From contig NZ_JAMQON010000001.1 in assembly GCF_031624395.1 (NCBI RefSeq), positions 1,364,001 to 1,428,000 on the forward strand: a DNA stretch of 64,000 bases, in the 5' to 3' direction. The position numbers and the translations under genes were made by a program. The notes under the pieces were generated by a model. The model made no database searches. It had not been told where the DNA came from and worked only from the letters and a program-made list of their open reading frames with translations. This document shows positions 1-7,657 of this stretch, piece by piece. Position 1 is the stretch's first letter. Each line of letters opens with the position of its first letter. Origin of the DNA: Halomicroarcula saliterrae. Its GTDB lineage: Archaea > Halobacteriota > Halobacteria > Halobacteriales > Haloarculaceae.

Positions 1-318
1 GAGGAACTGCCCGACGGGCCGGCCCACGACAGCGAGGCGCGCGTCTCGATGCGGAGCGGGCTGGGCCGGAGCGGCGACGGCGACGCGCTTCTCTCGGTCG
101 GTGACGCCCGCTTTACCGACGGGACGGGGTCGCTCACCGGCGTCGTCGCGAGCGGCGACCTCTCACCAGCGGCGCTGGGCGACGTGCTCGGTCGGCTGCG
201 AGCGGCGGACATCGCCGTCGAAGCGGCCGGCGTCGGCGACGGGACGCTGGTGGTCGTCGTCAAGCGGCGAGGCGGTCCGGACGCCGTGCGCGTCGTCGAG
301 GGCACCGTCGGTCGGTAG
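1..318 (+). CDS. C-terminal part of an unidentified protein (cut by window edge)
   Basis: The reading frame is open from base 1 and stops at 316-318, so the start lies outside the window. About 105 residues are visible, Gly/Asp/Val-rich, ending in a plausible alpha/beta fold (a helical LSPAALGDVLGRLRAADIAV stretch, then a TLVVVVKRRG strand). I recognise no motif or catalytic residue. It runs in the same direction as cysS and ends 111 bases before it, so it may be co-transcribed or just a neighbour. An internal ATG at 49 is probably not a start, because the coding signal continues upstream of it. Confidence 0.6.
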   Translation, partial: EELPDGPAHDSEARVSMRSGLGRSGDGDALLSVGDARFTDGTGSLTGVVASGDLSPAALGDVLGRLRAADIAVEAAGVGDGTLVVVVKRRGGPDAVRVVEGTVGR

Positions 319-429
319 CTCGCTACCCAGCCGGCGAGGGGGACGTTCTGCCCGGCAACAGCCGCGAGCACACGAGTCAGACGAATCGTTCCGACGCTTT
401 GAAGCGGCCCGATAGAGAGAACACAGGTA

Positions 430-1923
430 ATGACGCTGCGCGTGACGAACACGTTAACCGGCGAGACGGAGCCGTTCGAGCCACGCGACCCCGATTCGGT
501 GTTGCTGTACTACTGCGGGCTGACCACGTCGGACCCGCCCCATCTGGGCCACGCCCGAGGGTGGGTCCACGTCGACGTCATGTGTCGCTGGCTCGACTGG
601 CTGGGCTACGACGTGCGTCACGTCGAGAACTTCACCGACGTCAACGAGAAGATCGTCGCCCGCGTCGGCGAGGACGGCGAGAGCGAGGCCGACGTCGCGG
701 CCCACTACGTCCAGGAAGTCATCACGGACATGCGGTCGCTGAACCTGTCTCGTGCGGAAGTGTACCCGCGCGTCTCCGAACACGTCCCCGAAATCGTCGC
801 ACTGGTCGAGCGTCTCGTCGAGGGCGGACACGCCTACGAGACCAACGGCTCGGTCTACTTCGACGTGACCAGCTTCGACGACTACGGCAAGCTCTCGAAC
901 CAGACCGTCGACGACATCGAGGCCCAGGGCACCGACGCCGAGAGCGAGAAGCGCCACCCCGCGGACTTCGCGCTCTGGAAGGCCGGGGGCGTCGCCCCCG
1001 AGGATATCGCCGACCATCAGCACCCGGAGGCCGCGCCCGCCGAGGAGGCCTGCGAGACGGCCCAGACCTGGGACTCGCCGTGGGGCGAGGGCCGGCCCGG
1101 CTGGCACATCGAGTGTTCGGCGATGTCGATGGCCCACCTCGACGAGACCATCGATATCCACGTCGGCGGACAGGACCTCGTCTTCCCTCACCACGAGAAC
1201 GAGGTGGCCCAGAGCGAGGCCGCCACCGGGCAGCGCTTCGCCGACTACTGGCTCCACGTCCGCCTGCTGGAGACGAAAGGCGAGAAGATGTCCTCCTCGC
1301 TGGGGAACTTCTTCACCGTCTCCGAGGCCGTCGCCGAGTTCGGCGCGGACGTGCTCAGAACGTTCCTGCTGTCGACGGCGTACACCTCGCGGGCCACGTT
1401 CAGCGAGGAGACCATCGGCGAGGCCGAGGAACGCTGGGACCGCCTCCAGCGGGGCTACGAGCGGGCGGTGGCGGCCTGCGACGACGTCGACGCCTACGCC
1501 ACGACGACCCACGACGAGCTCCGGGACGCGGTCGCGGCCGCCCGCGAGGGGTTCGAGACGGCGATGAACGACGACTTCAACACCCGTGAGGCGATGACCG
1601 CGCTGCTTGACCTCACCGGGACCCTCAACGCGTACGTCGACGACCACGAGGCGTACGACTACGTGGCGCTCCGGCGGGCCGTCGAGACCTTCGAGGAGTT
1701 CGGCGGCGGTGTCCTCGGTCTCACCTTCGGCGAGAGCGGCGACGGGGGCGACGTGGCGCTCGCGGGCGAACTCGTCGAACTCGTCTTGCAGGCCCGGGAA
1801 GACGAGCGGGCCGCGGGCAACTACGAGCGCGCCGACGAGCTCCGCGACGAGCTCGAAGCGATGGGCGTCGAGGTACAGGACACCGACGAGGGACCGACCT
1901 ACCGGCTATCGGGCTCCGACTGA
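430..1923 (+). CDS. cysS: Cysteinyl-tRNA synthetase
   Basis: Charges tRNA-Cys with cysteine in the cytosol using ATP (class I synthetase). The 497-aa product has the usual length. The HIGH-type motif is seen as PPHLGHARG near residue 40, after the zinc-ligand Cys in YYCGLTTSDPP. A second Cys/His zinc-ligand set is in HIECSAMS and HHENEVAQSE in the middle of the protein. The KMSKS-type loop is GEKMSSSLGNF near residue 285. The C-terminal third is the helical DALR/anticodon-binding region. The ATG at 430 is the first good start after the upstream stop. A stand-alone CysRS means this organism does not depend only on the SepRS/SepCysS route. Confidence 0.97.
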   Translation: MTLRVTNTLTGETEPFEPRDPDSVLLYYCGLTTSDPPHLGHARGWVHVDVMCRWLDWLGYDVRHVENFTDVNEKIVARVGEDGESEADVAAHYVQEVITDMRSLNLSRAEVYPRVSEHVPEIVALVERLVEGGHAYETNGSVYFDVTSFDDYGKLSNQTVDDIEAQGTDAESEKRHPADFALWKAGGVAPEDIADHQHPEAAPAEEACETAQTWDSPWGEGRPGWHIECSAMSMAHLDETIDIHVGGQDLVFPHHENEVAQSEAATGQRFADYWLHVRLLETKGEKMSSSLGNFFTVSEAVAEFGADVLRTFLLSTAYTSRATFSEETIGEAEERWDRLQRGYERAVAACDDVDAYATTTHDELRDAVAAAREGFETAMNDDFNTREAMTALLDLTGTLNAYVDDHEAYDYVALRRAVETFEEFGGGVLGLTFGESGDGGDVALAGELVELVLQAREDERAAGNYERADELRDELEAMGVEVQDTDEGPTYRLSGSD

Positions 1924-2004
1924 GGCGGGCCGGTCGGCCCGCAACCGGCCTTCGACCGCCGAGAGGCCACGAAACTTATCACGGCGGGCTCGCCTGTCGT
2001 CCGT

Positions 2005-2682
2005 ATGCGACGCTCACTCCTGACAGCGGTCGTTGCGATGCTCGTCGTCGCCTCGGGCTGTATCGGTCTCGTCACCGGCGAGACCGTCGAGTTCGAGGCC
2101 AGTAACGCGACGGTCGAGGAGAGCACGCTCGAATCGACGGGCTACGAGGAGAACAGCGCCACCGAGCGGTCGAGTACCCGGAACGTGACCTTCGTCGGGC
2201 AGGAGCGGAGTATCCGCGTTGTAAACAAAGTGACGCGGTACGGGAAGAACGGCACGGTCGAGCCGACCACGGGGACCGAGAGCCCGGCGGCCACAGTACA
2301 GAACGGGACGGTCGCGTCCGGGCCCGCCCGGTTCGTCCTCCTGTCCTCGCCGGGGGCGAACGTAGCCGGCCGGACGCTCAATCCGGCTGCGAGCTGGTCT
2401 AACGAGCGGGTACTCGAAGAGGTGGCCGACCAGACCGGCCAGATAGGTGACCTCGAAAAGCGGGGCAACCGGACCGCCGAGTCGCTCGGCGAGTCGCGTA
2501 ACGTCAGCGAGTTCACCGGGACGACGTCGATGGTCGGGCGGGACGTCGAGGTGCGGGTCCACGTGACCAGCTTCGAACACGAGGGCGACGCCGTCATCGC
2601 CGTCGCGGTCCACCCGGAACGGATGGACGAGGAAGCGACCGTCGACGAGATGCTCGGCGGCATCGAACACGGCGGGAACTGA
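2005..2682 (+). CDS. Haloarchaeal surface lipoprotein (DUF6517-like)
   Basis: The 225-aa product begins with a short charged region, a hydrophobic stretch and a lipobox (VVASGC near residue 19), so it is probably a secreted lipoprotein anchored through Cys19. The mature part contains several N-glycosylation sequons (for example NAT, NVT, NGT) and ends in a beta-rich domain with a WERM-like HPERMDEEATVDEML segment. The start of the mature region, GETVEFEASNATVEESTLE, resembles the DUF6517 family of haloarchaeal lipoproteins; that assignment is from memory of the family. No catalytic motif is visible and the function is unknown. It follows cysS by 81 bases on the same strand. Confidence 0.7.
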   Translation: MRRSLLTAVVAMLVVASGCIGLVTGETVEFEASNATVEESTLESTGYEENSATERSSTRNVTFVGQERSIRVVNKVTRYGKNGTVEPTTGTESPAATVQNGTVASGPARFVLLSSPGANVAGRTLNPAASWSNERVLEEVADQTGQIGDLEKRGNRTAESLGESRNVSEFTGTTSMVGRDVEVRVHVTSFEHEGDAVIAVAVHPERMDEEATVDEMLGGIEHGGN

Positions 2683-2716
2683 CGACTCGCGGCGCGGGGG
2701 CAGTTCTCCGGCCCGC

Positions 2717-2977
2717 TCACACCAGCGCGTAGATCATCAACAGACAGAAGTATATCACGACCAGCGCGCCCAGCGCCCGGAGGCGGAAGCTTCCCAGTTC
2801 GGACTCCTCGGCCTCGTGGGCCGCCCGGAACGCCGTGACCTCCTCGTCGTCGAGCCGCTCGGGGTGGTCGAGGCCGCGGTGGAGCGCGAGCCACTCCTCG
2901 CGGGCGAACGGGCGACCGCAGTAGCGACACTCGTAGGCCGGTGCGCCGTCGGGCACGTCGTAGGCGTCGTCGGTCAT
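2717..2977 (-). CDS. Small C2H2 zinc-finger membrane protein
   Basis: The 86-aa product has one C2H2-type finger near the N terminus (CRYCGRPFAREEWLALHRGL, followed by DH) and one hydrophobic C-terminal segment (about residues 68-85, ALGALVVIYFCLLMIYALV). The finger would therefore sit at the cytosolic face of the membrane. The ATG overlaps the stop of the upstream gene in an ATGA arrangement, so the two are translationally coupled. This pair is divergent from the oxidase subunit III gene, which suggests a role around the heme-copper oxidase (assembly or metal handling), but that is inference. The specific function is unknown. Confidence 0.75.
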   Translation of the reverse strand: MTDDAYDVPDGAPAYECRYCGRPFAREEWLALHRGLDHPERLDDEEVTAFRAAHEAEESELGSFRLRALGALVVIYFCLLMIYALV

Positions 2978-4353
2978 AGGTACGGGAGCGGCACCTCCGG
3001 TCGGGAGACGACCCACAGGCTCGTCATCGTGTAGAACACCATCACGGCGATGAAGGGGTACTGCGAGCGGACCGCCTGCAGCCGGGACGGGAACACGTCG
3101 TACGCGGCGGCGTGGGCCACCCAGATGGCCACCAGGTGGCCGACGACGACGGCGGCGATGCCGACGCCACCGAACCACCCCGGCGGGTCGTAGATGGGGA
3201 CCGCGCCGGGGTCCGAGAGGGGCGACAGCAGCGCGACCCACAGCGCCGGGGCGAGCACGAGGAAGTAGCCCAGATAGTGTGCGAAGTGATAGCCCGCGGC
3301 GATGGCCAGCAGCGGCGGCGCGAACCGCTGTGCGAGGGCGTCCGGTTCGAGGTAGGTCTCCGCGCTCTGGCGGCCCAGCCGGACGGCGAACCGGTAGGCC
3401 CCGAGAAAGAGCAGAAAGCCCGCGGCGAGCGCGAGCGGGTACAGCAGCTGGGGCGGGAGCCCCGCGTCGACCAGCGGTCCCGTCAGGTCGCGCCAGGCCG
3501 GCGTCGTCACGAGGCCGTCGAAGGTGGTCCCCCACAGGAGGGCGACGACGAAGGCCACTTCGTCGCGGCCGTCGACCAGCCGCGGCGTCGAGAGGTCCAT
3601 CCCGGGCAGCCGAAGGCGGAGCCCTCGGTCGTCGTAGCCGATTGGTGCGACCCGCCCGTAGTAGCGAAAGACCCGTTCGACCGGGTCGGCCTCCCGGAAC
3701 CATGTCTCGCGGTCGAACACGACCGCACCGGCGAGCGTGAAGACGCTGTAGCCCAGTACGGCCGTCGCCAGCAGCCGCGGGTCGTCGGCCAGCGGGCTCA
3801 CCACTTCGAGCCATATCAGCGCCAGCAGACCGACCACGCTGGGCCAGGCGCCCACGTGGTCCGGATAGGGTCTCCCGAGCGACGGGAGGGCCATCGCGAC
3901 GGTGTCGAGCGGGTTGAGCACGCGCCAGCTGTTGCCGACGAGATACGTCGTCATCGCCAGCCCCGCCCACCAGCCGACCCACACCAGCAGGATGGCGAGG
4001 TTCGTCTGCGGGGTCGTCGGGCCGACGAAGCCGATTACCAGGACGGTCACGAAACCCGCAAGGCCGATGGCGCGGCCGGCGAACTCCGGAAGCCGCGAGT
4101 CGCTCGCGACGAGTGGCCGCCCCCAGTCGTGGAGACTGGCGATGAACGAGCGGTCGGTGACGAAGGAAGCGAGCAGGAACGAGGCTCCGACGGCGGCTCC
4201 CCCGGTCGAGAGAAACAGCCACGTCGGAATCGTCAGCGATTCGCGGCCGCCCCCGGCGAGGCTCCCGCCGTGGGCCGTCGCGGTCCCGACGGCGAGGAGC
4301 GCACAGAGCGTTCCCACCACTCCCCCGGCGACGCGGCGTCGGCGCGCTGTCAT
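2974..4353 (-). CDS. Polytopic membrane protein next to oxidase subunit III
   Basis: The 459-aa protein starts with a signal-like segment ending in TATAHGG and has about ten to twelve predicted membrane spans, with a conserved-looking NSWRVLNPLDTVAMAL motif between spans and paired histidines in YHFAHYLGYFL. The AHG after the signal region and the N-W-R-x-L-N-P motif recall a membrane family in actinobacteria and haloarchaea that databases sometimes label 'fenitrothion hydrolase'; I do not accept that activity from sequence. I chose the ATG at 4353 because the upstream extension is Pro/Gly-rich and unlike a membrane N terminus. Its stop overlaps the start of the zinc-finger gene. The gene is divergent from the oxidase subunit III gene, so a role in oxidase biogenesis or copper handling is possible but unproven. 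Confidence 0.65.
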   Translation of the reverse strand: MTARRRRVAGGVVGTLCALLAVGTATAHGGSLAGGGRESLTIPTWLFLSTGGAAVGASFLLASFVTDRSFIASLHDWGRPLVASDSRLPEFAGRAIGLAGFVTVLVIGFVGPTTPQTNLAILLVWVGWWAGLAMTTYLVGNSWRVLNPLDTVAMALPSLGRPYPDHVGAWPSVVGLLALIWLEVVSPLADDPRLLATAVLGYSVFTLAGAVVFDRETWFREADPVERVFRYYGRVAPIGYDDRGLRLRLPGMDLSTPRLVDGRDEVAFVVALLWGTTFDGLVTTPAWRDLTGPLVDAGLPPQLLYPLALAAGFLLFLGAYRFAVRLGRQSAETYLEPDALAQRFAPPLLAIAAGYHFAHYLGYFLVLAPALWVALLSPLSDPGAVPIYDPPGWFGGVGIAAVVVGHLVAIWVAHAAAYDVFPSRLQAVRSQYPFIAVMVFYTMTSLWVVSRPEVPLPYL

Positions 4354-4502
4354 CAGCGGGCGTAGGTGCCTCGTCCCCGTGTAGCTTCCGACATCGGAGC
4401 GGCCAAAGCAAGGGACGCTCCACACGCCGGTCCGCTCTGGTATCGCCACCTCCTCCGCGCCAATGGGATGGGCTTTTAGTAATCCGCCCGTAAGGAGCCG
4501 AT

Positions 4503-5360
4503 ATGAGCACATCGGATGAACACGAGGGAGGCCACGAGCACCACCTCCCGGCGACGGAGGACTGGCCACACGGCTTCGGCGAGGCGAGCTGGTGGCCCTT
4601 CATCACGGCCGTCGGTGGGTCGGGCATCTACGTCGGGGCGGCGCTGTTGGTCCTCTCGATGGGCGAGAGCGCACTGGTGAGCACCACCATCGGTGCCGGC
4701 GTCACGGTCGGCAGCATCGGCCTGTTTCTGGCCGGCATCTACGGGTGGCTGTATCACGCGTTCGTCTCCGACTTCTGGGAGCGGGGTACCGACCACCACT
4801 CCGGTCGGACGCTGAAGTTCGCGATGTTGCTGTTCCTGGGGTCCGAGGTCGCGACCTTCGGGGCCGGCTTCGTCTACTACTTCTTCGTCCGTGGCACCGA
4901 CGTCTGGCTCGCGGCCGACATCCCGGAGGTGTGGGGCTCACTCGTTCTGGTCAACACGATCATCCTCATCATCAGCTCGGTGACGCTGCATTTCAGCCAC
5001 GTCGCCCTGCGTAACGGCAACCGCTCGGGCTTCCTGAAACTCATGGCCGTGACGCTGCTCCTCGGAATCGTCTTCATCGGCGGCCAAGTGTACGAGTACT
5101 ACGAGTTCATCGTCCACAAGGGCTTCACCATCACCGGTGGTATCTACGGCTCGGCGTTCTACGGCCTGACCGGCCTGCACGGCCTCCACGTCACGATGGG
5201 CGCCGTCCTGCTGGGCATCGTCTTCCTGCGGGGCTACTACGGGCAGTACTCCGCCGAGCGCCACACCTCCGTCTCGACGGCCTCGATGTACTGGCACTTC
5301 GTCGACGTGGTGTGGGTGTTCCTCGTCGTCGTCCTCTACGTCGGCGCGAACCTGGTCTAA
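4503..5360 (+). CDS. coxC: Heme-copper oxidase subunit III
   Basis: Subunit III of the terminal aerobic respiratory oxidase, in the cytoplasmic membrane. The 285-aa protein has a short His-rich N terminus, then about seven membrane spans. Family hallmarks are the WPFITA entry to span 1, a conserved acidic residue in FLGSEVATFGAGFVYYFF, the YGSAFYGLTGLHGLHVTMGA segment, and YWHFVDVVWVFLVVVLYV at the C terminus. A TATA-like CTTTTAGTA lies about 25 bases upstream of the ATG, and a GGAG sits just before it. No subunit I or II gene is in the window, so this is a split oxidase locus, as in several haloarchaea. Confidence 0.92.
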   Translation: MSTSDEHEGGHEHHLPATEDWPHGFGEASWWPFITAVGGSGIYVGAALLVLSMGESALVSTTIGAGVTVGSIGLFLAGIYGWLYHAFVSDFWERGTDHHSGRTLKFAMLLFLGSEVATFGAGFVYYFFVRGTDVWLAADIPEVWGSLVLVNTIILIISSVTLHFSHVALRNGNRSGFLKLMAVTLLLGIVFIGGQVYEYYEFIVHKGFTITGGIYGSAFYGLTGLHGLHVTMGAVLLGIVFLRGYYGQYSAERHTSVSTASMYWHFVDVVWVFLVVVLYVGANLV

Positions 5361-5391
5361 GGCTTAAGCGCCGCCGCGACTTCTACGGACT

Positions 5392-5634
5392 ATGGAGCAG
5401 CTAGACGTCAGCGACGGCTTCGACGTCCACGACTACCGCCACGGGCTGAAGCTGCTGAAACAGGACCGGGGGACGATGACCCTCGAAAACCGCGAAGGGT
5501 TTGGCTGTCCGGCCTGTGGCGACCCCTTCGAGCGGCTGTTGGTCACCGAGCACCGAACAGGCAGTTTCGGGGAGCCGGGCACGTCGTTCTGTCTCGCCCG
5601 AACCGACGAGCGCCTGCTGGTGCTTACACACTAA
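5392..5634 (+). CDS. Small Zn-binding protein, DUF7385-like
   Basis: The 80-aa protein has a CPACG pair in the centre and a single Cys near the end (FCLARTDERLLVLTH). The block HDYRHGLKLLKQDRGTMTLE followed by NREGFGCPACG is highly patterned and matches my memory of a haloarchaeal family (DUF7385, sometimes called a flagella-cluster protein). There is no signal peptide or membrane span. It lies 31 bases after the oxidase subunit III gene on the same strand and could be co-transcribed. Function is unknown; a small metal-binding or regulatory role is a guess. Confidence 0.65.
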   Translation: MEQLDVSDGFDVHDYRHGLKLLKQDRGTMTLENREGFGCPACGDPFERLLVTEHRTGSFGEPGTSFCLARTDERLLVLTH

Positions 5635-5685
5635 CCCCGGCCGAGCGCGGCGTTCGACCGCTCGGCTGCGAAATTAACGGCCCAG

Positions 5686-5716
5686 TTTTATAATAATCAA
5701 TAGTTGATATTTCCCT
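5686..5716 (+). promoter_or_regulatory. Archaeal TATA promoter of the alcohol dehydrogenase gene
   Basis: An AT-rich TTTTATAATAATCAA block at 5687-5701 stands out in the GC-rich DNA. It is about 25 bases upstream of the ATG at 5717, so transcription would begin at or within a few bases of the start codon (leaderless mRNA, common in haloarchaea). Confidence 0.6.
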
Positions 5717-6757
5717 ATGCGAGCAGCGAGACTCCACGAGTACACGGACGACATGGAAGCGGGGCTCTCGATAGACGAGGTCGACGCGCCGGCGGTGACA
5801 GACAGCGACGACGTCATCGTCGAAGTCGAAGGCGCGGGCTGGTGTCAGACGGACAACCACATCATCGAGGGGATGTGGGAGCCATATGTCCCACAGCCGC
5901 TGCCGATGACGCTCGGCCACGAGAACGCCGGCACCGTCGTCGCGGTCGGCGACGAGGTCCAGTTGGTCTCCGAAGGCGACAAGGTCGTCTGCCACCCCGT
6001 CCAGACCTGTGGCACCTGTCGGCCGTGCCGGCAGGGCGAGACGATGTACTGCGAGAACGACGCCTTCAACGGGCTGACGACCGACGGGGGCTTTGCCGAC
6101 CAACTCCACACGAGCGAGCGGTCGGTCGTCCCGCTGCCCGACGGCATCGACCCGGCGGACATCGCGCCCCACGCCGATGCCGGCATCACGGCGTACCACG
6201 CCGCGAAGAAGGCCGTTCGCGAGCTCGACCCCGGTGACGCCGCCGTCGTCGTCGGCGTCGGCGGGCTGGGCCACATCGGCCTGCAGTGTCTCGACGCGAT
6301 GAGCGCCGCCGACATCGTCGCCGTCGATATCAAGGCGTCGGCGCGTGACCTCGCCAGCGATCTGGGCGCCCACTACACTATCGACCCCACGAGCGAGGAC
6401 GTGGCCGACGAAATCGAGGGTATCACCGACGGCGTCGGCGCGGCACAGGTACTGGATTTCGTCGGCGCCGACGAGACCACCGCGCTCGCGCCGGAGGTCG
6501 TCGCCGCTGGCGGCGACCACCACATCATCGGCTACGGCGGCCACATCCACGAGCCCGCCCAGGCGCTCGTCAACGGCGAGTTCGCGTATCAGGGGAACAT
6601 CGTCGGCCGCTACGCCGAGCTTCAGGAACTGGTCGCGCTCGTCGAGCGCGGCGCGGTCGAACTCGAGACCACCCGCTACGACCTCGAAGCGATAAACGAC
6701 GTGGCGGTGAAACTCGAACATCGCGAAATCGACGGGCGCGCGGTCATCACGCCCTGA
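5717..6757 (+). CDS. Zinc-dependent medium-chain alcohol dehydrogenase
   Basis: An NAD(P)-dependent alcohol/polyol dehydrogenase of the MDR superfamily, cytosolic, 346 aa. Residues in order: catalytic-zinc ligands Cys in GWCQTDNH and the GHE of LGHENAGTVVAVGD; the structural-zinc Cys cluster CGTCRPCRQGETMYC; the GVGGLGHIGLQC Rossmann nucleotide-binding loop near residue 180; and an Asp at the end of the second strand (VAVDIKAS), which favours NAD over NADP. The substrate cannot be read from sequence. It has its own TATA promoter and no close partner on the same strand, so it is probably monocistronic. Confidence 0.88.
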   Translation: MRAARLHEYTDDMEAGLSIDEVDAPAVTDSDDVIVEVEGAGWCQTDNHIIEGMWEPYVPQPLPMTLGHENAGTVVAVGDEVQLVSEGDKVVCHPVQTCGTCRPCRQGETMYCENDAFNGLTTDGGFADQLHTSERSVVPLPDGIDPADIAPHADAGITAYHAAKKAVRELDPGDAAVVVGVGGLGHIGLQCLDAMSAADIVAVDIKASARDLASDLGAHYTIDPTSEDVADEIEGITDGVGAAQVLDFVGADETTALAPEVVAAGGDHHIIGYGGHIHEPAQALVNGEFAYQGNIVGRYAELQELVALVERGAVELETTRYDLEAINDVAVKLEHREIDGRAVITP

Positions 6758-6815
6758 CACGCCGACTGTCGGCGCGGAAGGAACTGTTTTCACTGCCGAC
6801 CGAGTTCCGGTGTGT

Positions 6816-7325
6816 ATGAACGTCGGTCCTCTGTCGTGGCTGGCGGTGCTCCAGCTGAGCACCGAGTTCGGCGTCGACGTCCCCGGCTACGTGGGGCTGA
6901 CCGGCACCGCTGTCGGCGCCTTCCTGTCGACGCTCGTCGTCGGGGCGATTCTGGTCGCCGTCGCCCCGGCGTACACCGAGCGGAAGATAGCCACACTGCT
7001 GGAGGAGCCCGTCGGGTCGTTCATCTACGGCTTCGTCTCGCTCGGCTTGCTCGTGCTCGTGATATTCGTGCTGGTGCTCACTATCGTCGGTATCGTCGTC
7101 GCCCTGCCACTGGTGCTCGTCGCCTACGTCGTCTGGGTCGTCGGGGCGTCCATCGCCTACCTCGCTATCGGGGCGCGGCTGGTCGGCCGCGAAGACGGCT
7201 GGACGAAGCCGCTGTTCGCCGGCGCGGCTATCAACGGCGTCCTCACGCTGACCGGTATCGGCGGTCTCGTCACGTTCGCCATCGGCGCCGCCGGCTTCGG
7301 CGCCGTGCTCCGGGACTACCTGTAG
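6816..7325 (+). CDS. Small polytopic membrane protein of unknown function
   Basis: The 169-aa protein has about four membrane spans in two hydrophobic blocks. The second block, rich in Val/Leu (VLVIFVLVLTIVGIVVALPL), resembles the membrane domain at the end of haloarchaeal bactofilin-like/DUF8173 proteins, but no polymer domain is present here. I chose the ATG at 6816 over a GTG two codons upstream. It ends with GFGAVLRDYL, a typical cytosolic tail. No catalytic motif is seen. It follows the dehydrogenase by 58 bases on the same strand. Confidence 0.6.
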   Translation: MNVGPLSWLAVLQLSTEFGVDVPGYVGLTGTAVGAFLSTLVVGAILVAVAPAYTERKIATLLEEPVGSFIYGFVSLGLLVLVIFVLVLTIVGIVVALPLVLVAYVVWVVGASIAYLAIGARLVGREDGWTKPLFAGAAINGVLTLTGIGGLVTFAIGAAGFGAVLRDYL

Positions 7326-7657
7326 TGGCACTCTCTCGGTAGCCACCTGCGGAGCGCTCGTCTGGTGCAGTCGGTGGAGGACGGTCGGACACGGATATCG
7401 TACCGTCGAGCCGTACTCTGTCGCTGCCACAATCAGGACCTGCGGTTTCCGTCTCGCTCGCTGGCCTTTTATTCGGCAATAATAATCATGCATAGATTAC
7501 ATTAATTTATGTTTTGAAAGGTTAGTATGGATTGCGTTCCACTTGGTCGTGTCGCCGACACACAGTTATCTGAGAGCGATCGAACGAATCGACTGGTCTC
7601 CGGAAACCGGGATTCCGTCGCGACCAGTCTATCGGTGCCAGCGGGAGGGGGACAGCT
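7326..7657 (+). promoter_or_regulatory. 332-base non-coding region and promoter before the GLUG/dockerin gene
   Basis: The region is GC-rich up to about 7470, then has a striking AT-rich segment at 7467-7520 (TTTATTCGGCAATAATAATC and ATTACATTAATTTATG), the likely TATA/BRE area. Transcription would then give a leader of about 110-130 bases before the ATG at 7658. A purine-rich GGGAGGGGGA lies 5-15 bases before that ATG as a ribosome binding site. No convincing gene is seen in this stretch. Confidence 0.5.

Noticed and set aside
2974..4353. Naming the membrane protein a fenitrothion hydrolase
   Set aside because: That label is copied between databases for this type of protein; no hydrolase active site is visible, and the position by oxidase subunit III suggests another role.
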